In this document: one piece after another, positions 46,616-55,987 of the stretch | Position numbering within the stretch: position 1 is the first letter of the stretch | Layout: each line of letters opens with the position of its first letter | DNA from: Cerasicoccus frondis | GTDB taxonomy: Bacteria > Verrucomicrobiota > Verrucomicrobiia > Opitutales > Cerasicoccaceae | Assembly: GCA_031296915.1 (NCBI GenBank) | Contig: JAVDPC010000003.1 | Coordinates: 141,246-205,245 of the forward strand | Direction of reading: 5' to 3' | DNA: 64,000 nucleotides | The notes under the pieces: model-generated | Database searches by the model: none | What the model was told of the DNA's origin: nothing | What the model saw: the letters and a program-made list of their open reading frames with translations, nothing else | Program-made: the position numbers and the translations under genes

Positions 46616-47293
46616 TTACGGCTGGGGTGTATCTGCCTGACTCATGCCGTTGACCTGCTCTGCTCGCACACCTGGGGCCAGTAGCGCCTCTCGGGGCAAT
46701 CCACCAGTGGCAGCCCAATTGTTGCAATGCACCACCGCGTCGCTTAGCTCGAGGTTTGCGTCGAAGATGAAAAGCTGCTTGTCATCGTAGGCGTCCCAAA
46801 GCTCGTAATGGTGTCTGGTAGAATAAATCTTGGTTTCGCTGTTGTAAGTCGTTCTCGCAACGCTAAATAGCAACCAACCCATTTCGGCATTCCACCATTT
46901 GGGCGAATGGACATCGGCTTTCAGCCATGGGCGTTCGTTGAGGAGAAGATCTTGGGGCAGCAGCTCTGCGAGCACGAGGTGTTCGGCGTTTTTGACTCGA
47001 ACTAAGAGAAAGTAGGCAAACTTTCCTCCGTCTAGGATCAGCATGATGTAATCGCTCGAGGCGGGATCGTAGCCGTAAGTCGCAACAGACTGCCTTTCCG
47101 GGATGACGTATAAGTTATCGGCGTTAAGATAGATCAGGAAATCTCGGGTTACATTTGGAACTTGAATGAAAGACAAGTCATTGTAGCCCTCAACCACGCT
47201 GAACTCCTGGGGTGTAAATAATTGTAGGATATCGCCCTGAAGATGACTGGCGAACCAGGCAAAGATTGTGATCGTGGCTAAGCGCACCCTCAT
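46616..47293 (-). CDS. Exported protein of unknown function
   Basis: The 225-residue protein has a signal peptide (about 1-19, ending near SHLQG). The mature part is beta-rich with VPNVTRDFLIYLNADNLYV and a WNAEMGWLLFSVA segment, and ends in a proline-containing acidic-poor tail. I do not recognise a family. It lies about 40 bp downstream of the membrane/TPR gene and 195 bp upstream of gap in the same direction, so it could be the last gene of the MoxR operon, but this is not certain. Confidence 0.58.
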   Translation of the reverse strand: MRVRLATITIFAWFASHLQGDILQLFTPQEFSVVEGYNDLSFIQVPNVTRDFLIYLNADNLYVIPERQSVATYGYDPASSDYIMLILDGGKFAYFLLVRVKNAEHLVLAELLPQDLLLNERPWLKADVHSPKWWNAEMGWLLFSVARTTYNSETKIYSTRHHYELWDAYDDKQLFIFDANLELSDAVVHCNNWAATGGLPREALLAPGVRAEQVNGMSQADTPQP

Positions 47294-47334
47294 TATTTGG
47301 CCGGAATCATTGTGTTCATTTAAGTCTGCTTGAG

Positions 47335-48252
47335 CTAATTTAGCTGTTCAAGGATTTCTTTCGCGCGTTGGTGGCTGGGCGCCAGTTCCAGCGCTTTCTC
47401 CAAATGAACGCGGGCGGCGTCGGGGAGACCTTGGCGGAGCAGTAGCTCGGCTTTGACCACCGACACCTCGGCATACCACGGGGCGGCCTGGCCGCAGCGG
47501 ATGATGAGCGACTCAGCCTCGGCGGCTTGGCCGTCGACCCCGTATTGACGGGCAATTTCTGTGGCGACGATAATCTCGGGCGAGTCGGTTTTTTGCGCAT
47601 AGATGCGCTGCTCCCAACTGCGGCCCATGATCGCGAATAGGTTGACGCTCATCAGGCCGACCCAGCAAATTACGAGCACGCTCGTGGCCCGCCAACCGTG
47701 GCGCCGGATCATTGCCTGGCGGCCGCGCTCGGTGTCACGCCAGAATGTCACCCCGCGCACAAACAGCGCTGCGATGGTGATCGAGAGCCCCATGCCGCCG
47801 AGCAGCACGGGAAAGTGGTCGAACGGCGTGACGAGCCCCGGCGCGATGCCGCTGAAGGGGATCATTTCGACGAAGGAAATCACGACTCCGTAGAAAATCC
47901 ACGGCTCGATCTTTTTCAGCCGCCACGCAAACCGGATGAAGAGCACCAGGATCAGCCAGTAAAAGAGGCCCTCGCGCATAACGGCTCCCGGGGCGACGGT
48001 AAAGGTTAGCGGTTCGCGGGCCATCGGCCAGAGCCAGTAGCCAAGCTGTTCGAGGATCAGATGTGGCGCGAGCAAGATGCGTTGGCCGAGGGAAAGCGCG
48101 GGCAGCAAAGTCGTCTCCACGGGGCTGGCCTCCTGCCACAGCCAATAAAAGCTGGGCGAGATCAGCCAGATAAACGCCGCGACGGGCAGGATCGACTTTG
48201 CGGGGGTGAGTTTCACGGCGACAGCCAAGCGCGGCGCGACGGCCCGAGGCAA
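47335..48252 (-). CDS. Membrane protein with C-terminal TPR repeats
   Basis: The 305-residue protein has about five or six hydrophobic segments in the first 215 residues and two tetratricopeptide repeats at the end (about 235-300, with SVVKAELLLRQGLPDAARVHLEKALELAPSH as the clear unit; key part AARVHLEKALELAP). The start is TTG at 48252, the first in-frame codon after the preceding gene; an internal start is possible. It is the probable last gene of the operon with VWA and DUF58 proteins, where TPR proteins (like BatE-type) are frequent. Confidence 0.65.
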   Translation of the reverse strand: MPRAVAPRLAVAVKLTPAKSILPVAAFIWLISPSFYWLWQEASPVETTLLPALSLGQRILLAPHLILEQLGYWLWPMAREPLTFTVAPGAVMREGLFYWLILVLFIRFAWRLKKIEPWIFYGVVISFVEMIPFSGIAPGLVTPFDHFPVLLGGMGLSITIAALFVRGVTFWRDTERGRQAMIRRHGWRATSVLVICWVGLMSVNLFAIMGRSWEQRIYAQKTDSPEIIVATEIARQYGVDGQAAEAESLIIRCGQAAPWYAEVSVVKAELLLRQGLPDAARVHLEKALELAPSHQRAKEILEQLN

Positions 48253-48257
48253 GGCAA

Positions 48258-50003
48258 TTACTGATTGCGCCCGGCGAAATGGTAGCTGGCCAGCATGGCG
48301 CCGACGAGGAGCAGGCCCCAGAGCGGCGTGAGGAAGTCGTCCTCGGTGTTTTGGCGGATGAGTTTCTCGTTGCCGGCGGTGAGGTCGTATTCGCTACTGG
48401 CGCGGGCGAAGTTGGCCTCGCGGATGTCGGCAAAGCGTGCGGCGCCGCGGAGCATGGGCTGGTCATTGTCCAGAATCGTGAATAAGCCGGGGGCGGCGGG
48501 GGCGTTCCAGGAGATGAGCGGCGCGGCGGAGTCGTCTTCACTTTGCATTGCAAAGCTTGCTTCGCCGCCGGGCAGGGGAAGCGGTTGATGCGTTTCGAAA
48601 TTTTCGCGCCAGGGCGTGCGTCGCTGTTCGCGGGCGCTGGCGATGTAGCGGTTGATCAGGATGACGTAGGCGGGCAGGCGGTCGAGGTTGCTTTGCTCGG
48701 GATCGAAGCGAAACACTAGAGCACGGCCTTGCGTGGTTGGCTGCAGATAAATCAGCGGTTCGGCGCCGGACCACACGAGCACTTCGGCTTGGTCGCTGGG
48801 GGGGAGGGGCAGGTTTTCGCCACGCTGCATGACGAGGCCATTGAAGGTCAGCCCTTCGACCAGAGAATGTTGCTCCACGAACGACTGTGGGGCGGCGAGC
48901 GAAGCGCCCTCGGCTGGAAGCTTGGCGAAGGCGATCGCGTAAGGCTCGGGCAGCGTGCCCAGGCGGTCGGGGCTTTCCAAAGAGTAAACGCCGACATCTG
49001 TTTGCCCAGCCACGTTGCCATAGCGCAGGCCTGGCATGCGGTCAATGACCTGACGAATCCAGGTGCTGAACCCTTGGTCGCCAAATAACTTCGCCGCGAC
49101 AGGGCGGATTTGTGGGCTGACGATTGGCGCACGGTCATCCAGCGTAAAAGCGTCTGCTTGCAACTGAAGCGTGATCGCGGTTTGGTCCGTGGGAAATGTT
49201 CCGCCGACTTGCCGCACGCCTTGCGCGGGGATGGTGATGGCTTGCGGTTCGGTTTGTTGGCCATTTTCAGTGGCGATCCACCAAGTGCGCTTTTGTGGCG
49301 CATCGCTGTAGTTGCGGATCATCGCTTGCCAAATCAATTGGCCGTCTTTCGTGTCCGCGCGCACGCCGGTAAAGCCGACATTGGGGAGGGGGGCGCCCAC
49401 GGTAATGACTTCCGCGAGGGCGCCGAGGGATGGTTGCGGTGCGTCGGTAATGTAAATGACGCGGCCTTCACGGCCCACGCCTGACTGCGCAGCGCGGAGT
49501 GCGGGCTCGACCTCGTGAGCGCTGCGGTTAGGGCGGTAGTCGGTCAAACTTTGCATTGCAGAGTAACTGTCGGTTCCGTGGTAAAGCCGTTGGCTGGTCG
49601 GGTGCGAATCGCGAATGAGCCAAGTGGTGCTGCCAGCCAGGCGCTGGGTGTCACGAATTGCGCGTTCGACGGCCTGTGCGGCCTCAGTCTGAAAGGCGCT
49701 CATCGAGGCGGAGGCGTCGAGCACGATGGCGACCTTGGCCGTGGATTCATCCTTGATCAAGCGCGGTTGTGTGAGCAGTAGCGTAATGAGCAGCGCGGCG
49801 AGAATCTGCATCCAAAAAGCCCAGGAATGCCGCCAGAATTCCCAGCGTCGTCCCGAACGGCTCTCGGACTTCGGCTTGGGCATCAGGAAAAGGGTGGAGG
49901 TGAGGATGGGCCGAGCCTTGTGCTGAAAGCAGTGGATCGCAATGATCGCCGGGATCGCGAGGAGGCCCAGCAAGCCCCATTGATTCGCGAGGAAGATATT
50001 CAT
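48258..50003 (-). CDS. BatA-type VWA-domain membrane protein
   Basis: The 581-residue protein begins with the BatA N-terminal region (two membrane helices, about 8-26 and 60-80) and has a von Willebrand type A domain starting near residue 92 with the metal site DASASMSAF. A second segment (about 250-480) resembles the glutamine-amidotransferase-like part found in larger BatA proteins, and a C-terminal membrane helix is present (about 560-578). It would sit in the inner membrane as partner of MoxR. It overlaps the DUF58 gene by 4 bp and carries two copies of the 15-bp palindrome. Confidence 0.85.
   Translation of the reverse strand: MNIFLANQWGLLGLLAIPAIIAIHCFQHKARPILTSTLFLMPKPKSESRSGRRWEFWRHSWAFWMQILAALLITLLLTQPRLIKDESTAKVAIVLDASASMSAFQTEAAQAVERAIRDTQRLAGSTTWLIRDSHPTSQRLYHGTDSYSAMQSLTDYRPNRSAHEVEPALRAAQSGVGREGRVIYITDAPQPSLGALAEVITVGAPLPNVGFTGVRADTKDGQLIWQAMIRNYSDAPQKRTWWIATENGQQTEPQAITIPAQGVRQVGGTFPTDQTAITLQLQADAFTLDDRAPIVSPQIRPVAAKLFGDQGFSTWIRQVIDRMPGLRYGNVAGQTDVGVYSLESPDRLGTLPEPYAIAFAKLPAEGASLAAPQSFVEQHSLVEGLTFNGLVMQRGENLPLPPSDQAEVLVWSGAEPLIYLQPTTQGRALVFRFDPEQSNLDRLPAYVILINRYIASAREQRRTPWRENFETHQPLPLPGGEASFAMQSEDDSAAPLISWNAPAAPGLFTILDNDQPMLRGAARFADIREANFARASSEYDLTAGNEKLIRQNTEDDFLTPLWGLLLVGAMLASYHFAGRNQ
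48541..48555. repeat. 15-bp palindrome copy 1 (CTTTGCATTGCAAAG)
   Basis: Perfect 7-bp arms around one base. It lies inside the VWA gene; on the coding strand it is read TTT GCA ATG CAA AGT and encodes Phe-Ala-Met-Gln-Ser. Confidence 0.8.
49549..49563. repeat. 15-bp palindrome copy 2 (CTTTGCATTGCAGAG, one mismatch)
   Basis: Same motif with one substitution in the right arm; it lies in the VWA gene and encodes Ser-Ala-Met-Gln-Ser in the same frame as copy 1. Confidence 0.65.
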
Positions 50004-50899
50004 GCGCCGAGGACCTCCACGGCTTGCGAGTTGAGGGCTTCGCGGGTGAGCGCGGGAACGAGTTCGCCACTGGAGCGCACGCGGGCGAAGTCCACCGAGC
50101 GTCGTCGACAGGCGTCACTCCACGCTGCAAAGTGCCCACGGTAACGTTGGCGGTAGGCTTCGAGTTCGGTGGCGGACAGGTTGTGCGTTTGCCGTATTTT
50201 TTGTTCGCAGTCGATCAGCTCGACGTTGCCGATCCAGTCAGGGTTGGCTTCCGCTTCGGCCCATGGGCAAAACACAATACAGCGCATGCGGCCAGCAGAG
50301 AGAATGTTGACCACGGCTTCCGGCGCGCTGGGAAACAGCAAATCGCTGACGATGACGCGGAGCGACTGCGCACGCCAGGGGACGCGATCGAAATGGGGGA
50401 CGGCGTTTGCCCCATCTGAATCGGCAACCAAGTCCAGCTTGCCACTGCGCAGGCTCTCGGGCGCAATGAGTTTTACCTGGTCGCCCACAACTTGATAGGC
50501 CCTGAGCTGCGCGTTGATTTGAAACGTGCTTTGCGATGCAAAGTAAAGCAGCTCCAGTGAGCGTTGCGCCTTTTCCGGCGTGACAAACATTGAGGCTGAC
50601 GCGTCGAAGACAAGGTCCACCTGTGGGCTTACTTCCTCGCGGTACAGCTTCATGGTGTAGTTGCCACTGCGGGCGTAGGCTTGCCAATTGATGTGGCGTG
50701 GGTCATCGCCGGGGATGTATTGGCGATGATCCTGAAAATCGATTGAGCTGCCGATGCCCATGCCCGCCCAGTTGCCTGCCTGCCCACGCCAGTTGTCGCG
50801 GCGAAATGCGAGTTGGAGCACACGGGCGGCGGCCTCGGCGTTCTTCAAAACTTTGCGATGCAAAGTAAGATCGGGCAACTGTGTGGCGTGATCACTCAT
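50000..50899 (-). CDS. DUF58-domain protein
   Basis: The 299-residue protein is a cytoplasmic DUF58 family member with the signature DDPRHINWQAYARSG near residue 65 and the VWA-like strand LVFDASASMFV near 100 with an intact DxSxS site. DUF58 proteins are encoded next to MoxR ATPases and VWA proteins and are thought to link the ATPase to membrane targets. It overlaps both neighbours by 4 bp. Two copies of the 15-bp palindrome lie in this gene, read in different frames. Confidence 0.93.
   Translation of the reverse strand: MSDHATQLPDLTLHRKVLKNAEAAARVLQLAFRRDNWRGQAGNWAGMGIGSSIDFQDHRQYIPGDDPRHINWQAYARSGNYTMKLYREEVSPQVDLVFDASASMFVTPEKAQRSLELLYFASQSTFQINAQLRAYQVVGDQVKLIAPESLRSGKLDLVADSDGANAVPHFDRVPWRAQSLRVIVSDLLFPSAPEAVVNILSAGRMRCIVFCPWAEAEANPDWIGNVELIDCEQKIRQTHNLSATELEAYRQRYRGHFAAWSDACRRRSVDFARVRSSGELVPALTREALNSQAVEVLGA
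50529..50543. repeat. 15-bp palindrome copy 3 (CTTTGCGATGCAAAG)
   Basis: Six-base arms around GAT, in the DUF58 gene. It is read TTT GCA TCG CAA AGC on the coding strand (Phe-Ala-Ser-Gln-Ser). Confidence 0.8.
50851..50865. repeat. 15-bp palindrome copy 4 (CTTTGCGATGCAAAG)
   Basis: Identical to copy 3 but in a different reading frame of the same gene, near its start, encoding Thr-Leu-His-Arg-Lys. This shows that the DNA, not the peptide, is conserved. Confidence 0.8.
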
Positions 50900-52389
50900 G
50901 CTTCAACGGTGGCCGATTGCGTGGCGGCGGTTTCTGATTTAGAGGCGTCTGCTCGTTCGTTGATCTCGATTGCGCTTTGCTCCAACTGCTGAATCAAGCG
51001 ACGTTGGCGCCAGCCGCCGAAGAGCACGATGGCATAGCAGATTGAGGCGAACGCAGCATTGCCAATGAGGTAGAGCGTGAACTTACTCGAATGCTCATCA
51101 ATCAAGCCGATGCTCAATACGCCAGCTTGTGGCAACCAGAACAGTAGTGCGGTGAGTTCCCATTTTTTCACTTCTTCGGTCAGCATCGCGAGCACGACGA
51201 TGCAAATCAGCACCAACTGAATCAGCATGAATAAGCGCATGCCGCCATCGCGCATTCTCAGGCAAATAAAGATGGCGCGCGGCATCAGGAGTGATCCAAA
51301 GAGGGAAATGAGCACCAGGTATGCTTTGCCGAGATCGCTGTGTCCGCTGCTGAGCCAATTGAGAATCACGGCAAGCATGCAGAACGTCAAAAGCGTAAAG
51401 TTGGCGCCGGAAATCCATCCGGGATACAGCAATGTGCGCCCGAGGAATTTGCCCAGAAATCCTTTACGCACAAACGGACAATAGACGCCGGGTAACTTGA
51501 TGGGTTCGCCAACGATCGCGCTGATGCTCACGGCGGTCATTGCCAAGCAGAGTACGGTAAAAATCGTATTGATGGCCTCGGTATGGCTGAAGAGATAAGT
51601 CAGCCACCACAGCGCGATGACGCCCAGTAGGTACAGGCGTTTCAGCGTTTCGTGGTTCTCCGCCATCGGGCTGATGCGCGCACTGGCAAACTCCAAAAAC
51701 AAGCCGCCAACCAACGCGCTGAGCATGAGCATGATGGGGATGACGTAGTAGAAGTTTTGCGCGTCGATGGAGTTGATGATGTCGTCGATGTCGATGTGTG
51801 CGTTATCCAGTACTTCGATAAACATCATGCTGCCAAAGAAGAGGCCAATCACCACAATGACGCGGAGTACTTTTCCCCGCACGACCGAGACACATATTGC
51901 AGCGCCGGATAAAACCAGCGAGCAATACAGCATGACGCCGAGGATGATGAGTTCGTAAAGCGGGTTCACCGACCCCGTGAAATAGCGCAACACAATGTAG
52001 GGCAGCAGCGAAAGCACCACGAGCAAACCTTGGAAATTCAGCGAAAGCCATTTGCCCAGAACGATGCCCCGCGAGTTCATGCTCGAAAGTTGTAGCAAGT
52101 CCAAGCGTGCGTCGTCGTATTCACGCCCCAGTGAATTGAGCCCCGATAGCGGCAGGATGAACAGAAGGTAAACGCCGACGATAAACCAGAATGCGACGCT
52201 GACCTCTTCGACATCGTTGGACCCCGAGGCCGTGGCGAGCACGAAGATGACGAAGAGAATCATCGCAATTTGCACCGCGACGAACACGCCGACGAATTGG
52301 CGCGAGCGCACTGACTGCCGGAGCTCTTTGAGGAGGACCGGGTTGATGAAATCGCTTGGTTCGCGGTTGCCTGTAAGTCGCTTCAGCAT
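50896..52389 (-). CDS. ABC-2 type transporter permease (copy A)
   Basis: The 497-residue protein has about twelve hydrophobic segments. Its first 200 residues are clearly paralogous to the next gene (INPVLLKELRQSVRSRQF, the block LNSLGREYDDARLDLLQLS, and GKWLSLNFQ...LLPYIVLRYFTGSVNPLYE in parallel with the other copy). It should form a membrane channel with the ATPase at 53141-54094. The cargo is unknown. It overlaps the DUF58 gene by 4 bp. Confidence 0.85.
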   Translation of the reverse strand: MLKRLTGNREPSDFINPVLLKELRQSVRSRQFVGVFVAVQIAMILFVIFVLATASGSNDVEEVSVAFWFIVGVYLLFILPLSGLNSLGREYDDARLDLLQLSSMNSRGIVLGKWLSLNFQGLLVVLSLLPYIVLRYFTGSVNPLYELIILGVMLYCSLVLSGAAICVSVVRGKVLRVIVVIGLFFGSMMFIEVLDNAHIDIDDIINSIDAQNFYYVIPIMLMLSALVGGLFLEFASARISPMAENHETLKRLYLLGVIALWWLTYLFSHTEAINTIFTVLCLAMTAVSISAIVGEPIKLPGVYCPFVRKGFLGKFLGRTLLYPGWISGANFTLLTFCMLAVILNWLSSGHSDLGKAYLVLISLFGSLLMPRAIFICLRMRDGGMRLFMLIQLVLICIVVLAMLTEEVKKWELTALLFWLPQAGVLSIGLIDEHSSKFTLYLIGNAAFASICYAIVLFGGWRQRRLIQQLEQSAIEINERADASKSETAATQSATVEA

Positions 52390-52398
52390 GCTGGGAAA

Positions 52399-53139
52399 TT
52401 AGGCGCGGATGTAAGGAGTGGGTTCAAAAAATGGCATGGGTTCGGCGGTCTGTCGTTCGAGTATCGAGCAAGCCGCCATGAACATAATGACGCTGATCAC
52501 GCATTGGCAGACGCCCATGAGAATAATCGCGGCGATGATTTGATTGGTCGCGGCGCCAAAAATTGCTGAAAACAACAGCAGGAAAAATCCGCCGAAGACA
52601 AAGAAAAAGCTACGTCCCCACCGGGTTCGCGCAGCCGAGGCGCTAACGGTGAGATTCGTAGCGATGAGCGAGCCATAGATCAAGCCGCCGAGGATCATCA
52701 ATTCGTGCAATGGATTCACGGCGCCAGTGAAGTAACGTAGCGCTAGATAGGGCATGAGCGAGAGGACCGTCAACCAGCATTGGATGTTGAGCGACAGCCA
52801 TTTGCCCAGTGCTATTTTTTGAGCTTGGAGGTGCGTAATGCGCAGCAGCTCAAACCGGCCATCCCGGTATTCCGTTGCGATGGCGTTAAGCCCTCTGAGT
52901 GGATGAATGAACAACATATAGGCGCCGACTAAGTTCCAGAACTGCGTCTGTGATTGGCTGACGTTGGCAGAGGTGGACGCCGTGGCCATGCTGAAAGTAA
53001 CGTAGAGCACCATCGCGATTTGGACGATGACGAATAGGCTCACAAACATGGGTGAACGCACCGCCTGACGCAGCTCTTTGATCAGGATTGGGTTGAGCCA
53101 GTCGCTCGGGTTTGCGAAGTCTGGGAGAGCAATGCGCAC
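52399..53139 (-). CDS. ABC-2 type transporter permease (copy B, short)
   Basis: The 246-residue protein begins with GTG (stop of the previous gene 1 bp upstream) and is a six-helix permease with LNPILIKELRQAVRSPMF, GLNAIATEYRDGRFELLRIT and LRYFTGAVNPLHELMILGG. It is half the length of copy A, so the two look like an old tandem duplication followed by loss or gain of the second half. They may form a heterodimer. Confidence 0.85.
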   Translation of the reverse strand: MRIALPDFANPSDWLNPILIKELRQAVRSPMFVSLFVIVQIAMVLYVTFSMATASTSANVSQSQTQFWNLVGAYMLFIHPLRGLNAIATEYRDGRFELLRITHLQAQKIALGKWLSLNIQCWLTVLSLMPYLALRYFTGAVNPLHELMILGGLIYGSLIATNLTVSASAARTRWGRSFFFVFGGFFLLLFSAIFGAATNQIIAAIILMGVCQCVISVIMFMAACSILERQTAEPMPFFEPTPYIRA

Positions 53140-53140
53140 G

Positions 53141-54094
53141 TTAGTTTTTCTTGCCGGTTAGCATGTCGACAAACGCATCTTCCAGGCGCTTGGGCTCGCG
53201 GTGGAAATCATACACTTCGATGCCGTGCGCGATCAGCTCTTGCAGCAAGGTGTGCAGCGAGTCTTCGACGTTGGCTGATTCTTCGATGACGAAGGCCACG
53301 GAGGCTCCACGCGGCAGGTTTTCGCGCTTGGTCAACTGGGCGTGTTGTTCGATGAACTGGTGAAGCTTTTCTGGCTGGCCTTTGGTGAGGATACGCAACA
53401 CCAGCCCCTCGACGCCGTCGTGTAGCAGGCTTTCTGCGTCGCCATGGTGGACCAGTCGGCCCGCATCGATGAAAAGCAGCGAATCGCACATTTCACCTAA
53501 TTCAGATAGGATATGAGAACTGATGAAAAGCGTCTTGCCCATCTGCTTGAGCTGGCGGACGAGGTTCTTGAATTCCAGACGCGCCTTGGGGTCGAGCCCA
53601 GCGGCAGGCTCGTCGAGGATCAGCACTTTGGGGTCCGAGAGTAGGGTGCGCCCGAGGCAGAGGCGTTGCTTCTCGCCTTTGGAGAGTGTCTGGCAGGGGC
53701 GCTCGGCGAGGCGATTGAGCTCGGTGAAGTCCATGACTTCATCAATGCGCGCCTTGCGATGCTGTCCCTTCAAGTCGTAAGCCCGTGCGAAGAAATCCAT
53801 GTAGTCTAGCACGTCCATGTTGGGGTAGGCTCCGTAATGGTCAGGCATCCAGCCGACGAGGTTGCGTACTTCGCGCGGATGGGCGAGGGTGTTGTAGCCA
53901 GCCATTTTGATGTAGCCACTGTCGGGATTATCCAACGTGACCATCATGCGCATGGTGGTGGTTTTGCCGGCTCCATTGGCGCCAATGAAACCAACGACGC
54001 GGTTGGCTTCGACGGAAAAGCTTAGCCCGCCAACGGCCTGCACATTTTTGAAACGTCGGTGGACGCTTTCGACTTCGATCATGGTTTCCGCCAT
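53141..54094 (-). CDS. ABC transporter ATP-binding protein
   Basis: The 317-residue protein has Walker A GANGAGKTT (residues 38-46), the signature LSKGEKQRL, Walker B VLILDEPAAGLD and the His-switch FISSHILSEL. After the nucleotide domain it has a 70-residue C-terminal extension (about 225-300) typical of ABC-2 ATPases of the NodI/CcmA type. It partners with the two permeases encoded next to it. The order ATPase, short permease, long permease is all minus-strand with 1-9 bp gaps. Confidence 0.93.
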   Translation of the reverse strand: MAETMIEVESVHRRFKNVQAVGGLSFSVEANRVVGFIGANGAGKTTTMRMMVTLDNPDSGYIKMAGYNTLAHPREVRNLVGWMPDHYGAYPNMDVLDYMDFFARAYDLKGQHRKARIDEVMDFTELNRLAERPCQTLSKGEKQRLCLGRTLLSDPKVLILDEPAAGLDPKARLEFKNLVRQLKQMGKTLFISSHILSELGEMCDSLLFIDAGRLVHHGDAESLLHDGVEGLVLRILTKGQPEKLHQFIEQHAQLTKRENLPRGASVAFVIEESANVEDSLHTLLQELIAHGIEVYDFHREPKRLEDAFVDMLTGKKN

Positions 54095-55981
54095 TTAATT
54101 GCCCTCCTGGTTAACAACGGGCCCGGCGATAATCGTTTGGTGGTTTTCCCAGTTGATCTTCGTGAGCGTTTCGGGGTAGGCGTCTTGCATGGGCTCCGCC
54201 AAGGCGTAGAACCAACCTTTGTGAATGGCGAGGTTGCGGTAGTCGGAGAAGAGATGGCCGACCCCGCCGTGCAACTGACGCTGTTGCCACCACTGTTGAA
54301 AGTCTTCCTTGGTGCAAGAGGTGGCTAAGTCGCTACGGCCGACGCCTAAGTTTTGCACGCGCCAGAAGTCGCCATCGTCATCGATGTAGTAAAGCTCGCG
54401 ACAGTTAGCCTGGAGATTGGAGCTGATTGTCACTTGGCCCTCGCCGCCTTTCACCAGCACTGCTTCGCGTGAAGGCGAAACGTTGATCAGCCGGTTCCAT
54501 TGAAGCCGACGGCTTTTGTAGTAATCGCCCTGGTAGTGATTACTTTGCAGTGCAAAGTTACCGGATTTTTGGAGGGTGGAGTTTGGCAGCTCGGAGCCGA
54601 TGTGCCGGTAGGTTGCCGTATCGGGCAAGTTAAAGGAACTGCCCATGAGAATGCCCGTTACGGAAAGCTCGTCCTGGATGTTGACGCGGATTTTGCGGAT
54701 AGGATCGATGACTACGATGCGGCTGATTTTGCCATCACCGCCAAAGCCATCACCCAGAATGATGCTGGCAATGATCAGCAGGCAAAACGCCAGTGAGATG
54801 ACTGGTATTGTAATGAACACACGCCAGCGATTGCGCCCGCGGGCGAAGACAAAGAAATTGACCGGGCCGACGATCAAGCCGAAAGCGATGACGCTGAGAA
54901 TGACGATCGTGAAATTGACGCCGTCAATCGCGATGCTGTGCTCAAAGTATTTGCTCTGTTCGGCGGCCTTATCGAGCAGGCTGCTGAGTGTGTCATCGGA
55001 TTTGGTGGCCGCGTATTTTACCGGTATGCTGCCGGGCGTTGGCGCTGAATAGCGAAAGTTGAGAAAGGCATTGTTATTTCGTTCATAAAACGACTGGCTC
55101 AAAATTTGGCTGTCATTTTGCCGCGAATGCGTCGTCGTGCCGCTGATGCTGTCTATGTCGGCGTTCAGCGCGTCGAGGCTTTCGTTGAAAACGATGACTT
55201 TTCCCATGCCATGGCCGCGGACATGGCCGCCGTCGGGAATGTCGCTTAAGTCGACGTCCAGCGGATGGCCCGAGTCGACCAGGATGCGTAGCTCCCCTGC
55301 GAGTAACACCCAGTCGAGTATCGCCCGCCGCGCGGCGGCGGACAGCGAATCCCAGTCCTGCTGACTGAAGAGTAACTGATCAAAGGCCAGGTAGGCGCGC
55401 CAGTCTTCAGGGGCAATGCCAGGCGTGACTTCGGTGTACTGGATGCCCCCGCCGCCGGCGCTACTGATTCGGTTGACAAGCTTGACGCCGATCTCGTTGT
55501 AAAGCCCATCGGACAAACCAGAGAACACATTTAAAGAGCTCCCATAGTTCCCTCGTGAACTGCGGTGAAAACTTGCCCGTTGATTGATGCTGGTCCCGGT
55601 GAAGTTGACCATCACGTCGTTGCTTGCATCCGAGTTGGCGAGCGGGCAGAGAAAGCGGAAGGTGCGTTTATCGCCGGCGGGTACTTCGAGAGACGCATTT
55701 GCGGACTCCAGTATATGCGTGTTGCGGTAGCCGGAGGAGCTCTCACTCGAGACCTGCCAGCGTCCGTCATCCTTGGAGCCGTTGGTGATGTGGATGAGAA
55801 TCGGGTAGTAGCCGTCGTGCTCGTAGGGAAGCAGCTCCCACGGGACTTGCACATCGATCTGCACACGGCTGGTAGGGCTTGCATAAACGGTAAAAGTGCC
55901 CGTCGCTGCAAGTGCGCGAGGCGACAGCGTGGATGCAATGACTAACAGCGCAAATTGCAGCAGAAAATGAAGGCGTCGCAT
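54095..55981 (-). CDS. Large exported membrane protein of the MoxR/VWA operon
   Basis: The 628-residue protein has a signal peptide (about 1-25), a beta-sandwich part, a region (about 190-270, EDWRAYLAFDQLLFSQQD to AGELRILVDSG) similar to the amidotransferase-like domain of BatA-type proteins, and two or three membrane helices (about 365-420, VNFFVFARGRNRWR between them). The C-terminal 200 residues are outside. I cannot name the family. It probably links the VWA proteins and the ABC transporter at the envelope. One copy of the 15-bp palindrome lies in it. Confidence 0.75.
   Translation of the reverse strand: MRRLHFLLQFALLVIASTLSPRALAATGTFTVYASPTSRVQIDVQVPWELLPYEHDGYYPILIHITNGSKDDGRWQVSSESSSGYRNTHILESANASLEVPAGDKRTFRFLCPLANSDASNDVMVNFTGTSINQRASFHRSSRGNYGSSLNVFSGLSDGLYNEIGVKLVNRISSAGGGGIQYTEVTPGIAPEDWRAYLAFDQLLFSQQDWDSLSAAARRAILDWVLLAGELRILVDSGHPLDVDLSDIPDGGHVRGHGMGKVIVFNESLDALNADIDSISGTTTHSRQNDSQILSQSFYERNNNAFLNFRYSAPTPGSIPVKYAATKSDDTLSSLLDKAAEQSKYFEHSIAIDGVNFTIVILSVIAFGLIVGPVNFFVFARGRNRWRVFITIPVISLAFCLLIIASIILGDGFGGDGKISRIVVIDPIRKIRVNIQDELSVTGILMGSSFNLPDTATYRHIGSELPNSTLQKSGNFALQSNHYQGDYYKSRRLQWNRLINVSPSREAVLVKGGEGQVTISSNLQANCRELYYIDDDGDFWRVQNLGVGRSDLATSCTKEDFQQWWQQRQLHGGVGHLFSDYRNLAIHKGWFYALAEPMQDAYPETLTKINWENHQTIIAGPVVNQEGN
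54543..54557. repeat. 15-bp palindrome copy 5 (CTTTGCAGTGCAAAG)
   Basis: Seven-base arms around one base, in the 628-residue membrane protein gene; read TTT GCA CTG CAA AGT on the coding strand (Phe-Ala-Leu-Gln-Ser). Confidence 0.8.
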
Positions 55982-55987
55982 GGTCGG

